Assembly: GCF_000024785.1 (NCBI RefSeq)
Contig: NC_013441.1
Location: 4,464,001-4,528,000, forward strand
Source of the DNA: Gordonia bronchialis DSM 43247
Lineage (GTDB): Bacteria; Actinomycetota; Actinomycetes; Mycobacteriales; Mycobacteriaceae
DNA length: 64,000 nucleotides
Direction: 5' to 3'
A program made the translations under genes and the position numbers. The number at the start of each line of letters is the position of its first letter. Position 1 is the stretch's first letter. The notes beneath the pieces were generated by a model. That model saw only the letters and a program-made list of their open reading frames with translations. It did no database searches and had not been told where the DNA came from. Shown here piece by piece: positions 53,803-62,350 of this stretch.

Positions 53803-54072
53803 TCAGGTGGGATCTTCGTTGGTGACCGCTTTGTACCCCCGCGCACCGGCACGGTCCACGGCCGCGCGCACGAGTCCGAAGATCAATCCCTGCAGAGCCG
53901 CGGCGGCGAGGACCTCGGTGTTGCTGCGTCGCAGATCCTTGGGGTCGGGGGTCGACGGGTCGTTGGCAACCCGCTTCCAGATCTGGCCGAAGGCGGCACT
54001 CGCGGCGATACCGCCGAGCACCCCCGTCGCCATCGACAGCGGCTTGTACAGCACCTTGGACGTGGTACTCAT
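53803..54072 (-). CDS. DUF4235-family small membrane protein
   Basis: The 89-residue product (MSTTSKVLYKPLSMATGVLGGIAASAAFGQIWKRV...) has a short amphipathic start and two weakly hydrophobic helices (SMATGVLGGIAASAAFGQIW; LAAAALQGLIFGLVRAAVDRAG). The SKVLYKP...GLIFGLVRAAVDRAGARGYK pattern is that of DUF4235. The function is unknown; the family often neighbours DUF3618 and holin-like genes in actinobacteria, as here, and may be linked to envelope stress. Confidence 0.75.
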   Translation of the reverse strand: MSTTSKVLYKPLSMATGVLGGIAASAAFGQIWKRVANDPSTPDPKDLRRSNTEVLAAAALQGLIFGLVRAAVDRAGARGYKAVTNEDPT

Positions 54073-54074
54073 GT

Positions 54075-54353
54075 TCAACCCTTCCTGCGGCGTCGGATGA
54101 CGACGACGGCGATCAGCGCGGAAAGCGCGGCCACACCCGCGCCGATCAGAACCTGTTGATTCTCTTGTGCTTTCACCTTGGTGGTGTGAGCGGTGTCGGC
54201 GGCCGCAGACTTGACCCGGGCGGGCACGTCCGCCTTGTGGGCCAGCGCGTCGACGGTCTCGGCGAGCGCGGCGCGCTGCTCCTCGACGGGTGGTGGGGTG
54301 GGCGACTCGTAGGCCGGTGTGGTGGCCGACTCGTCGGCGTTGTCGGCGGTCAT
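54075..54353 (-). CDS. DUF3618-family protein with C-terminal membrane anchor
   Basis: This 92-residue protein has a charged N-terminal half with EEQRAALAETVDALAHKADVPARVKS, the conserved DUF3618 helix. It ends in a single transmembrane helix (VLIGAGVAALSALIAVVVI) followed by RRRRKG. It is coupled to the upstream holin-like gene by a four-base overlap. It probably forms an envelope-associated module with its two neighbours; no enzymatic role is visible. Confidence 0.78.
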   Translation of the reverse strand: MTADNADESATTPAYESPTPPPVEEQRAALAETVDALAHKADVPARVKSAAADTAHTTKVKAQENQQVLIGAGVAALSALIAVVVIRRRRKG

Positions 54354-54748
54354 CGGAGATGCTCCTTCACGGTGTCGATGTCGGCCTGCACGCTCTGCAC
54401 GGTGCGTTCGGGGGCCGGTGGGATGGCGGCTTGTGCGCGTTTCGCCCCGATGAAGGCGGCGAGACCACCGACAACCAACAGGACCAACCCGACCATCAAC
54501 GCGGCCAGCCAGGCGGGTACGGCGTTGGCCAGACCGATGATGGCCGCGGCCACCAGCGCGCCAAGCCCGAAGAGGATGAGAAGTGTTCCGCCTCCGGAGA
54601 TTCCGGCTCCGATACCGAACCGGGTGCCCTTGGTCTTGACCTCGTCGAGCGCGTCGCGGATCTCGGTTTTCACCAGGGTGGTGGTCTGCTGTTGGAGTCG
54701 TTCGATGAGTTGTACCGTCGACAAATCATCGACGCGGGGATCGGCCAT
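54350..54748 (-). CDS. holin-superfamily (DUF1469/phage_holin_3_6-like) membrane protein
   Basis: The protein has 132 residues. An amphipathic helix (TVQLIERLQQQTTTLVKTEIRDALDEVKTKGTRFG) precedes two transmembrane helices, GGTLLILFGLGALVAAAIIGLANAVPAW and AALMVGLVLLVVGGLAAFIGAKRA. This is the usual Actinobacteria holin-X layout. Despite the name, chromosomal copies are thought to be envelope proteins, and there is no lysis cassette here. It heads a three-gene operon. Confidence 0.8.
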   Translation of the reverse strand: MADPRVDDLSTVQLIERLQQQTTTLVKTEIRDALDEVKTKGTRFGIGAGISGGGTLLILFGLGALVAAAIIGLANAVPAWLAALMVGLVLLVVGGLAAFIGAKRAQAAIPPAPERTVQSVQADIDTVKEHLR

Positions 54749-54880
54749 GGTGCACCTCTCGGACCGGTCGGGGGGACCCCGACCATCGGGGTGAACGCCG
54801 AGCGTCTTCAGCGTCTTGTCGTTCGTTTCCCGACCATACCCGCCGACTCCGGTGGGTGCGAGGACGCCGATACCGGTCTG

Positions 54881-55589
54881 TTACCCGGTCGATGCGGGAA
54901 TCTCGGAGTAGTCCCCAAGCGCCACCAACCGCACTCCATCGGGTTGGGCGTCGAGGGCTGCGAAAAGGCGCTGGGCCGCTTCATCTTCCGATTCCGGCTC
55001 CCCTACGTAGGAGATGAGGAATCGGAAGTAGAGCCGTTCCCTCCGGCGTCAGCCGCGAGCCGTCGCCGACGGTGATCGCACCATCGGCATACAGCACCAC
55101 CAGCAGCATGCCGTGTTCGCGCGGCATTCCCGCGGTGATACTCGGTTGGAAAAACGGCAGATTCAGGGCCCGCCCGCCGTGCCGGGCATAGAACCGCACC
55201 CGCCGTTCGGGATCGCCGTGCTCGGCAGATGCCTCGTGCACGTCGGGCCGCTCGACCTCGGCCACCACCAGTCTGATGGTGGGGTCGTCGGCCCACATGT
55301 CGATCGCGCCGTCGAGCAGCTTCCCGCCGACGCCTCCTGATCGCCGGGAACCGCCGACGGCGAGATACGACAGGATCGCGACACCACCGGCTCCTCCGAA
55401 CACCGCGGTACCCGCGGGTCCGTCGTCATCAGCCGCGACGATCATCGACGCCGCGCCGTCAGTCACCTCGCTGATGAGTTCGTCCACATCGACGAGTTCG
55501 GTGACCGGGAAGTTCGGCACCAATAAATCGCGATGCACCGCGGCAACAGTCGGATCGTCGAGGATGCGTTGGAACCGGATCGGATTCAT
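54881..55589 (-). pseudogene. GNAT-family acetyltransferase-like protein, frameshifted near its C terminus
   Basis: The first ~185 residues (MNPIRFQRILDDPTVAAVHRDLLVPNFPVTELVDVDELI... AILSYLAVGGSRRSGGVGGKLLDGAIDMW) show the GNAT acetyl-CoA loop in a G-rich SRRSGGVGGKLL segment. Near 55030 the frame changes: the adjacent frame continues LYFRFLISYVGEPESEDEAAQRLFAALDAQPDGVRLVALGDYSEIPASTG and stops at 54881. The 709-bp length is one base over a codon multiple. In its own frame it would run to 54981 with an arginine-rich nonsense tail. Confidence 0.68.
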
Positions 55590-55617
55590 CGGCTGCCGTC
55601 CTGCACAGACCCGGCGT

Positions 55618-56487
55618 TCACGAACCCTGCACGACCATCACCGGGCAGTCGGCGACGTGCAGAACGGCCTGGCTGGTGGAGCCCAGCAGCAGCCCGCGAA
55701 ATCCACCGCGTCCGCGGCTGCCCATCACCACGAGCTGTGCTTGGGCGGACAGCTCGGCGATCCGCGTCGACGGGGCATCGGCGGTGATCACGTGCTCGAC
55801 GATGACATCCGGGTAGTCCTCACCGTAACCGGCCAACTGCGCACCGAGCGTCTCCTCGGCTTCATCGTGCAACTGGCGCAACACTTTTTCACCCGCGTCG
55901 TAGAACGCCGCACTGGAGAAACCGCCGTAGGAATGCACTGCGACCAGCGTGGCGTTCAGGATCGCCGCCTGGGCGAAGGCCTGCGCGATGGCGTCTGTCG
56001 AGGTCGGTGAGCCGTCGACGCCGACCACGACCGGTCCGCTGGTGGGGAGTGTGTCGGAGACCACCACCACCGGGCATTCGGCATGCGCCGCAACGTGCGT
56101 GCTGACCGAACCGAGCAGCAGTCCGCTCACCCCGCCGAGCCCGCGCTTGCCGACGACCAGATTGTGCGCGCGGCTGGAGATGTCCCGAAGTGCCAGTGCG
56201 GGTTTGCCCTCGATGACCTCGCCGGTGACCGTCACCCCGTCGGCGGTGTCCTCGGCGAGTCCTTTCGCCAGTTCCACGGCCGTCTCGGCAAAGGCCCGCC
56301 CGGCGGTCGCCGCCGATTGCGCAACCGACACCGCGGCCAGGGTGAACGCGGCCGCCGGTGGTGCCACTGCGCTCACGATGTGCAACGGACGGTTCGCCCG
56401 GACAGCCGCCCGCGCACCCCACCGCACAGCATTGGAGGCCTGTTCCGATCCGTCCACCGCGACCACGATCGGCGCGTTGACCGGCAT
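55618..56487 (-). CDS. tandem universal stress protein (two UspA domains)
   Basis: This 289-residue protein consists of two UspA domains. The first, APIVVAVDGSEQASNAVRWGARAA, ends GKRGLGGVSGLLLGSVSTHVAAHAECPVVVV. The second, GPVVVGVDGSPTSTDAIAQAFAQA, ends GSRGRGGFRGLLLGSTSQAVLHVADCPVMVV. Both keep the G-x2-G-x9-G-S ATP-binding signature. ATP-binding tandem Usps are common in mycobacteria and respond to hypoxia or stationary phase. Start ATG (MPVNAPIVVAVDGS) follows GAGGAAG. Confidence 0.9.
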   Translation of the reverse strand: MPVNAPIVVAVDGSEQASNAVRWGARAAVRANRPLHIVSAVAPPAAAFTLAAVSVAQSAATAGRAFAETAVELAKGLAEDTADGVTVTGEVIEGKPALALRDISSRAHNLVVGKRGLGGVSGLLLGSVSTHVAAHAECPVVVVSDTLPTSGPVVVGVDGSPTSTDAIAQAFAQAAILNATLVAVHSYGGFSSAAFYDAGEKVLRQLHDEAEETLGAQLAGYGEDYPDVIVEHVITADAPSTRIAELSAQAQLVVMGSRGRGGFRGLLLGSTSQAVLHVADCPVMVVQGS

Positions 56488-56580
56488 TGTCACCACTTCC
56501 TCTCCTCGGATACCCCTCCACACTGCCAGACGGCACGTCTGGCTGTCGGCGGTTCGGGCTGCCGGAGATGGGGTGCCGGA

Positions 56581-57057
56581 TCAGACGGGACTGGCGACCT
56601 CGTAGTCGGCGATAGCCGCGACCTTCTCCGCCGACGCGGACTGCGGGTCGAACCGGTAGCCCAGCCATTCCCGGGTCAGGCGACGCGCGAGTTCGACGCC
56701 GATCACGCGCTGACCGAAGCACAGGACCTGCGCGTCGTTGCTGAGGACAGCGCGCTCCACCGAGAAACTGTTGTGGGCGGTGACTGCGCGGATTCCCGGG
56801 ATCTTGTTGGCGCTGATGGCAACTCCGAGGCCGGTGCCGCAGATCAGCAAGGCCCGGTCGGCGGTGCCGTCGGCCACCAGACGGGCGGCCGCAGCGGCGA
56901 CATGGGGGTAATGGGTGTGCTCGTCGGGGCCCACGCCCACGTCGATCACCGAGGCGACGCGCGCGTCGTCGACGAGGTCGGCGGCCAGGATGGCCTTGTA
57001 GTCGATGCCGGCGTCGTCGCTGCCGATGGCGATGGTCATTCCGGATGTGGTGGTCAT
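56581..57057 (-). CDS. RpiB/LacAB-family sugar-phosphate isomerase
   Basis: The protein has 158 residues. Landmarks are [19 protein letters not shown] (phosphate/substrate loop), then [21 protein letters not shown] with the active-site Cys in ICGTG, and [14 protein letters not shown]. These enzymes isomerise ribose 5-phosphate or related aldose/ketose phosphates. In the tetritol operon context an erythrulose 4-phosphate/erythrose 4-phosphate isomerase role is plausible. It is the distal gene of the operon, 11 bp after the kinase. Confidence 0.85.
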   Translation of the reverse strand: MTTTSGMTIAIGSDDAGIDYKAILAADLVDDARVASVIDVGVGPDEHTHYPHVAAAAARLVADGTADRALLICGTGLGVAISANKIPGIRAVTAHNSFSVERAVLSNDAQVLCFGQRVIGVELARRLTREWLGYRFDPQSASAEKVAAIADYEVASPV

Positions 57058-57068
57058 GGGGTGTCCTC

Positions 57069-58799
57069 TCAGTGGATCGCGAGCAGGTCGACGATGGTCG
57101 TCACGCACAGGGCAAAGGAGGTGGCCCCGGCGTCGGGAGTGCCGACACTGCGTTCGGCGAGTGGTCGGGCACGCCCGACCTTCGGCACCATGTCGGCAGT
57201 GGCCGCAGCGGATTTCGCCGCGATCTCGGCCGATTCGCGCCACGCCGCACGCCAGTCCGGGCAGCGGTCGACGGCCACGGTCAGGGCGTCGGAGAAGGGT
57301 CCGATGGCGTCGAGCATGGTCTTGTCCCCGAGCTGGGCGCCCCCGAGGTCGAGCATGGCCGTGTATCCGGCGGCCACCGCGTCGGCGATGTCCTGCGAGG
57401 TTGGTGTTCCGTTGTCCCCCAGCCGCTTTCCGGCCGAGGTGAGCGCAGCTCCCCACAGTACGCCGGATGTTCCGCCGGCTTGAGCAGCCCAGGCCTCGCC
57501 GGCGTCTCGCACCAGCCGACCGGCGCCGGCCCCGGCGGTCGCCGCCTTGCGAGCGGCCTCGACGGCAGCGGTGAGTCCGCGAACCATGCCGCGGCCGTGG
57601 TCACCGTCGCCGGCAACCGCGTCGATCCGCGCGAGCTCGTCTTCGGCCTCGACTACGGCGCGGTGCACTGCGCCCAGCCCGGATACGATGTGGCCCGCCA
57701 CGATTCGCGACTCCGCATCACCGGTGATCTGCTCGGATACGGCGGCCTCGGCATCGACGGCGGTTCGACGATGGGCTGCGGGGTCGGCCGTCACGCTGCC
57801 CCGCTTGTAGGCGGGCGTGTCGGCCGGGCTGGTCCACAGCGCTTCCAGTTCGTCGTCGAGCCAGGTGAGGGTGAGCGAACAGCCCGCCATGTCGAGGCTG
57901 GTGACGAGTTCACCGATCTCGGGGTCCACCACCGTCAGTCCGGCGGCGGACAGCCTGTCCGCCACCGTCTTCCACACCACGAACAGCTCTTCGTACTTGG
58001 TTCGGCCCAGGCCGTTGAGGATGACGGCGACGCGCCGGGACTCGATGGCCGGCGGCAGCTTCTCGGCGTCGGCGAGCACACCGTCGACGAGGAGGTCGGC
58101 GAGTTCGGCAGCACTCGGCAGGGCGTGGTTGGCGATGCCCGGTTCGCCGTGGGTTCCGAGTCCGAGACCCATCGTCGATGCCGGCACGGTGAACAGCGGC
58201 GCCTCGCCGCCCGGCATGGTGCATCCGTCGAAGGCGACGCCGAGGGTGCGGGTGGCGGCGTTGGTGGTGCGTGCGACGCGTTCCACGTCGTCGAGCGAGT
58301 AGCCGGCCTCGGCGGCCGCACTGGCACAACGGAACACGGCGAAGTCACCGGCGATGCCGCGGCGTTTGCCGGCCTCGTCGACGGGTGCGCTCGCGATGTC
58401 GTCGGTGACGGTCAGGAAACGCGCATCGATCCCCTCGTTCGCGAGTTCGGTGACCGCCAGCCCGAAGTTCATGACGTCGCCCGCGTAGTTGCCGGTGATC
58501 AGCAGAACTCCCGAATCGCCGTGTGCGGCACGGGCGACCGATGCGGCCTGCCGCGCCGTCGGCGAGGTGAACACGTTGCCGACGACGGCGCCATCGGAGA
58601 AGCCGGGTCCCACCACGCCGCAAAACGCGGGATAGTGCCCGGAGCCACCGCCCACCACCACGGCGACTTTGCCGGGCGGGGTCTCGGTGGCGCGGACCAC
58701 GCCGCCCGGCACGCCGACGACGTAACGCGCGTTGGCATCGAGAAAGCCGGCGAGCATGTCCTCGGTGAACGAGGCGGGATCATTGAACAGTCTGGTCAT
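57069..58799 (-). CDS. dihydroxyacetone kinase family protein (fused DhaK-DhaL)
   Basis: The protein has 576 residues. The N-terminal DhaK half starts [36 protein letters not shown], with the substrate loop [23 protein letters not shown] and GTHGEPGI. A linker (about residue 335-370) leads to the DhaL ATP-binding half, with the metal-binding [12 protein letters not shown] near residue 405 and [13 protein letters not shown]-dependent kinases of this form act on dihydroxyacetone or on erythrulose in tetritol pathways. It lies between SDR and RpiB-like genes, which supports an erythrulose role. Confidence 0.88.
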   Translation of the reverse strand: MTRLFNDPASFTEDMLAGFLDANARYVVGVPGGVVRATETPPGKVAVVVGGGSGHYPAFCGVVGPGFSDGAVVGNVFTSPTARQAASVARAAHGDSGVLLITGNYAGDVMNFGLAVTELANEGIDARFLTVTDDIASAPVDEAGKRRGIAGDFAVFRCASAAAEAGYSLDDVERVARTTNAATRTLGVAFDGCTMPGGEAPLFTVPASTMGLGLGTHGEPGIANHALPSAAELADLLVDGVLADAEKLPPAIESRRVAVILNGLGRTKYEELFVVWKTVADRLSAAGLTVVDPEIGELVTSLDMAGCSLTLTWLDDELEALWTSPADTPAYKRGSVTADPAAHRRTAVDAEAAVSEQITGDAESRIVAGHIVSGLGAVHRAVVEAEDELARIDAVAGDGDHGRGMVRGLTAAVEAARKAATAGAGAGRLVRDAGEAWAAQAGGTSGVLWGAALTSAGKRLGDNGTPTSQDIADAVAAGYTAMLDLGGAQLGDKTMLDAIGPFSDALTVAVDRCPDWRAAWRESAEIAAKSAAATADMVPKVGRARPLAERSVGTPDAGATSFALCVTTIVDLLAIH

Positions 58800-58832
58800 G
58801 GTGGGTCCTTGGGTTTCCGACGGTGGTGGCCG

Positions 58833-59606
58833 TCAGTGCATGTGGCTGCCGCCGTTGATGTCGAGGGTGGTGCCGGTCAGGTAGGCGGCGTCCTCGCTGG
58901 ACAAGAAGGTGATCGCGGCCGCGACCTCGGTGGTGGTCGCGGTGCGCGCCACCGGGATCGACGCCGCGAGCGCGGCTTCCTGCTCGTCGGTGGAGCCGAC
59001 GCGGATGTCGGTGTCGACCGCGCCCGGGGTCACCGCGTTGACCGTGACACCGGTGGTACCGAGTTCGCGGGCAAGGGATTTGGTGAATCCGAGGATCGCG
59101 GCCTTGGCCGACGAGTAGGGCACCTTGCCGAAGACACCGCCGCCGCGCTGCGCGGACACCGACGACATGTTGACGATGCGCCCGAAACCGGCGTCGATCA
59201 TGGCGGGCAGGAAGGCCTTGGTGACCAGGTAGGTTCCGGTCGCGTTGACGGCCATCACCTTGTTCCAGAGGTCCAGGGTGGTCTCGAGGAACGGCACCGG
59301 CGAGGTGATGCCGGCGATGTTGGCGAGCGCACCCACCACCGGCAGGTTGCCGCTCGCGACCTCGGCGGCCACCGCTGCCTGGGCCGCGGCGACCGACGCC
59401 TCGTCGGTGACGTCGATATCGGCGCCGAAGGCGGGCACCGCGTACTGGTTGCCGATCTCCGCGGCGACCTTGGCGGACAGTTCGCCGTCGAGGTCGAGAA
59501 TGACGATGGCCCAGCCTTCTTCGGCGTAGCGGCGGGCGACCTCACGGCCGATGCCGCGCGGGGAGGTGGCGCCGGTGATGACGGCGGTGCGTTGGATGCT
59601 GTTCAT
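58833..59606 (-). CDS. short-chain dehydrogenase, polyol dehydrogenase candidate
   Basis: This 257-residue SDR starts MNSIQRTAVITGATSPRGIGREVARRY. It has ANIAGITSPVPFLETTLD in the NNAG position, the catalytic SSVSAQRGGGVFGKVPYSSAKAAIL (Ser and YSSAK), PGAVDTDI, and TGTTLDINGGSHMH at the end. Next to a DAK kinase and an RpiB-like isomerase it most likely oxidises a four- or five-carbon polyol (threitol, erythritol or similar) to a ketose. The ATG at 59606 excludes an unrelated upstream extension. Confidence 0.82.
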   Translation of the reverse strand: MNSIQRTAVITGATSPRGIGREVARRYAEEGWAIVILDLDGELSAKVAAEIGNQYAVPAFGADIDVTDEASVAAAQAAVAAEVASGNLPVVGALANIAGITSPVPFLETTLDLWNKVMAVNATGTYLVTKAFLPAMIDAGFGRIVNMSSVSAQRGGGVFGKVPYSSAKAAILGFTKSLARELGTTGVTVNAVTPGAVDTDIRVGSTDEQEAALAASIPVARTATTTEVAAAITFLSSEDAAYLTGTTLDINGGSHMH

Positions 59607-59637
59607 GATTTCTCCTGATGGGTTGGGGTTGTGGGGA

Positions 59638-60250
59638 TCAGAGGAGACCGGCGACGTAGGTGCCGGCGTTGACCGCACCCCCGGCACGTTGGTCGTCGGT
59701 GATGTCGCGGGTTTCGAGCTCGAGTGCGAAGTGGCCCTGGTAACCGGCGTCGGCGAGTGCGGCGAAACCCGCGGCGAAGTCGGTCTCGCCCGCGCCGACG
59801 CTGCGGTGGATATCGCCCGGCACGGCGTCGCGGATGTGGACGTGGGTGATGAGCGGACCGAATCGGGTCACGAACTCCACCGGGTCGCCGCCGAAGGCGA
59901 CGATGTGGCTGAAGTCCATGACGATGCCGATGGTGGTGCCGGTCAGACGCTGCGCGAGCTGCGCGGCGCGATCGATGTTCCAGCAGAGGCGGAAGAAGTG
60001 CAGCGCCTCCACCCAGATGTCGACGCCGCGGGCATAGGCCCGGTCGGCGGCCCGGATCAGCTGCTCGGCGACTCGATCGAGATCGGCGTCGAGGCTCTCG
60101 ATCGGATCGTGGTCCTGCGCACCGCACGGCAGCACCACCGCGCCGGCGCGGGTGCGGACGGCAAGCTCGACGAGGGCGTCGAGATGCGCGTCGCGCTGTC
60201 CCTGGGCGTCGGGGTCGAGCGCGAGGTTCAGGTCGCCGATGTCGCCGTTG
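59638..60250 (-). pseudogene. TIM-barrel sugar-phosphate isomerase/epimerase, 5' end missing
   Basis: The readable part is GDIGDLNLALDPDAQGQRDAHLDALVELAVRTRAGAVVLPCGAQ, then ARGVDIWVEALHFFRLCWNIDRAAQLAQRLTGTTIGIVMDFSHIVAFGGDPVEFVTRFGPLITHVHIRDA and GHFALELETRD. This is the AP-endonuclease-2 (xylose-isomerase-like) fold with metal ligands at E (WVEAL), D and H (MDFSHI), H (HVHIRD) and E (LELET). About 60-70 N-terminal residues are absent: at about 60250 the homology stops and the sequence becomes the opposite-strand sugar porter. Related enzymes act on erythrulose phosphates or hydroxypyruvate. Confidence 0.68.
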
Positions 60251-60251
60251 A

Positions 60252-61578
60252 TGGAGCGTTCGGCGGATTGCTCTTCGGCTACGACACCGGCGTCATCAAC
60301 GGCGCCCTCGAACCCATGCGTGAAGACCTCGGATTGTCCTCGACCACCGAGGGTTTCGTGGTGAGCATCCTCATCTTCGGCGCGGCCATCGGCGCGCTGA
60401 TCGGGGGCCGCCTCGCCGACCGGCACGGCCGCCGCAACAACATCCTGATGCTCGCCGGGATCTTCATGATCGGCACCATCGGCTGCGTGCTGGCGCCGGA
60501 TTGGCATGTGCTGGCGGCCTTCCGCTTCATCCTCGGGCTCGCCGTCGGCGGTGCCTCGGCAACGGTGCCCGTCTACCTCGCCGAGATGGCGCCGGTAGAA
60601 CGACGCGGCAGCATCGTCACCCGCAACGAGGTGATGATCGTGTCGGGGCAGTTCGCGGCGTTCGTCATCAACGCGATCATCTTCAGCATCTGGGGCGAGC
60701 ACGCCGGCGTCTGGCGCTACATGCTGCTCGTCGCGGTACTCCCGGCCATCGGCCTGTTCATCGGGATGCTGCGGATGCCGGAGAGTCCTCGGTGGCTCTC
60801 CTCGTAGAACCGCGACGACGAGGCCCTCGAGGTACTCCGTCAGGTGCGTTCACCCGAATGCGCCGACGCAGAACTCGCCGAAGTGCACGCATTGGCGTTG
60901 GAGGAGAAGGAATCCCAGACCGGCGGATGGTCGGATCTGGCCACCCCGTGGATCCGACGCCTCATCATCGTCGGCATCGGGATCGGTGTGTTCTCCCAGT
61001 TCAGTGGCATCAACGTGATCATGTACTACGGCACGCATCTGCTCGAGAATGCCGGATTCTCCAGCAACGGAGCCATCGTCGCCAACACCCTGAACGGATT
61101 CTTCAGCGTTCTCGGCGTCACCGTCGGCATCCTGCTGATGAACAAGTTCAACCGGCGGTCCATGATCATCACCGGCTACGTGCTCACCACCACCTTCCAC
61201 GCACTCGTCGGAATCTTCGCACTCGCGTTGCCCGACAACACCGTCAAGCCGTACGTGATCATGATCCTCGTCATCGGATTCGTGTTCTCCATGCAGGCCT
61301 TGATCGGCCCGCTCACCTGGCTGCTGCTCTCGGAGATCTTCCCGCTCAAGATCCGGTCGTTCGCCATGGGCGTCTGCGTGTTCATGCTCTGGATCGCGAA
61401 CTCGATCGTCGCCTTCGGCTTCCCGCCCACCGTGGATGCCCTCGGCATCTCGTCGACGTTCTTCCTGTTCGCCGCGCTCGGCCTGGCCGCCATCATCTTC
61501 ATGTGGCGGATGGCACCGGAAACACGTGGCCGCACGCTCGAACAGTTCGAAGACGACTTCCGCGTCCAGCATTCCTGA
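60252..61578 (+). pseudogene. sugar porter (MFS), truncated at the 5' end and carrying an in-frame amber codon
   Basis: The protein begins abruptly at AFGGLLFGYDTGVINGALEPM, which is normally helix 1 of a sugar/H+ symporter after a start that is missing here. It then has motif A GGRLADRHGRRNN, RFILGLAVGGASATVPVYLAEMAPVERRG and PESPRWLSS. A TAG at 60805-60807 interrupts it, and the same frame continues NRDDEALEVLRQV. It runs through FSQFSGINVIMYYG, WLLLSEIFPLKIRSFAMG and the PETRGRTLEQFE motif to 61578. It faces the polyol operon and was presumably its transporter. An ATG at 60184 is in frame but lies over the antisense TIM-barrel sequence. Confidence 0.75.
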
Positions 61579-61605
61579 CAACCATTGCCTCCGAAAGGGA
61601 TTCCC

Positions 61606-61699
61606 ATGTCCGTCCTGGTAGCCGTACCCGACAGCGTCGAGGGTGTCACCGCCCTGGCCGCCGCCGGTGACGAGGCCAAACTCCTCGACACCGACACCG
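61606..61699 (+). pseudogene. universal stress protein N-terminal fragment
   Basis: MSVLVAVPDSVEGVTALAAAGDEAKLLDTDT after a GAAAGGG is the start of a UspA domain of the same kind as the gene at 45422. Similarity ends after about 31 codons near 61697, where the sequence becomes the reverse strand of the alpha/beta hydrolase gene. It lies 27 bp after the sugar porter, so it was probably co-transcribed with it. The open frame runs on to 61803 with no family features. Confidence 0.55.
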
Positions 61700-62275
61700 G
61701 GCCAGCGCGAGATTCTGCTCGGCGGGCCCACGGAGCAGCCCGGCCTCCGGCGTCGGACCAGCGCCGGGAAGTGCTGTGCCGACGGCGATCTCGAGGCCGG
61801 TGAGATCAACCGGACCGTACGACTCGGCGACTGCCTGCACCGACGCATCCCCGTCGTCGTCCTCACCGTCGAGGCGATCGAGATGGCCGGCGAGCCCGGT
61901 GAGTGCCGCGAGGTGCCCACCCGCCGAGGCCCCCCATACCCCGACCGCCTGCGGGTCGATCCCGAGCGTCTCGGCGTTGCGCCGCAGATAACGCACCGCG
62001 GTTCGCACGTCGTAAAGCTGGGCCGGAAACGTCGCCTGCCCGCTCAGGCGGTACTCGATGGCGGCCATCGCGAGGCCTCGCTCGGCGAAGTGGACGGACA
62101 GATCCGGTGCCAGCGTGCGATCGCCGGTGAACCATCCGCCGCCGTGCAGCCAGATGACCACCGGGACCGTCGTCGCCGCGGGCGGCAGATAGAGGTCCAT
62201 CTGGAGGGGGCCGCTGGGTCGTTCGGCAAAGGTCACAGTCCGGAACCCGGTGTCCGGTGTCGATGTTGCGGTCAC
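61700..62275 (-). pseudogene. alpha/beta hydrolase (HSL/esterase type), 3' end missing
   Basis: The sequence LQMDLYLPPAATTVPVVIWLHGGGWFTGDR carries the HGGGW oxyanion hole. It is followed by AAIEYRLSGQATFPAQLYDVRTAVRYLRRNAETLGIDPQAVGVWGASAGGHLAAL with the nucleophile Ser in GASAGG. The Asp/His part of the triad should follow VAESYGPVDLTGLE... EQNLALAR, but similarity stops near 61700, so the catalytic Asp and His are lost. The start is a GTG at 62275. It resembles acetyl esterase/HSL-family lipases. Confidence 0.72.
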
Positions 62276-62350
62276 CCGACCATGGTGCGGGTGTGGGCGC
62301 GGTCACGTCCATCAGGAATTCACGGACGCTCATCCGGATATCCCGAATGG

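Noticed and set aside
57045..59618. 857-codon plus-strand open frame
   Set aside because: It is a glycine/valine-rich antisense frame over the DAK kinase and SDR genes, which carry full catalytic motifs on the other strand.
60184..60251. ATG at 60184 as a genuine start for the sugar porter
   Set aside because: The extra residues do not resemble a sugar porter N terminus, and this DNA encodes the conserved GDIGDLNLALDPD part of the TIM-barrel enzyme on the other strand.
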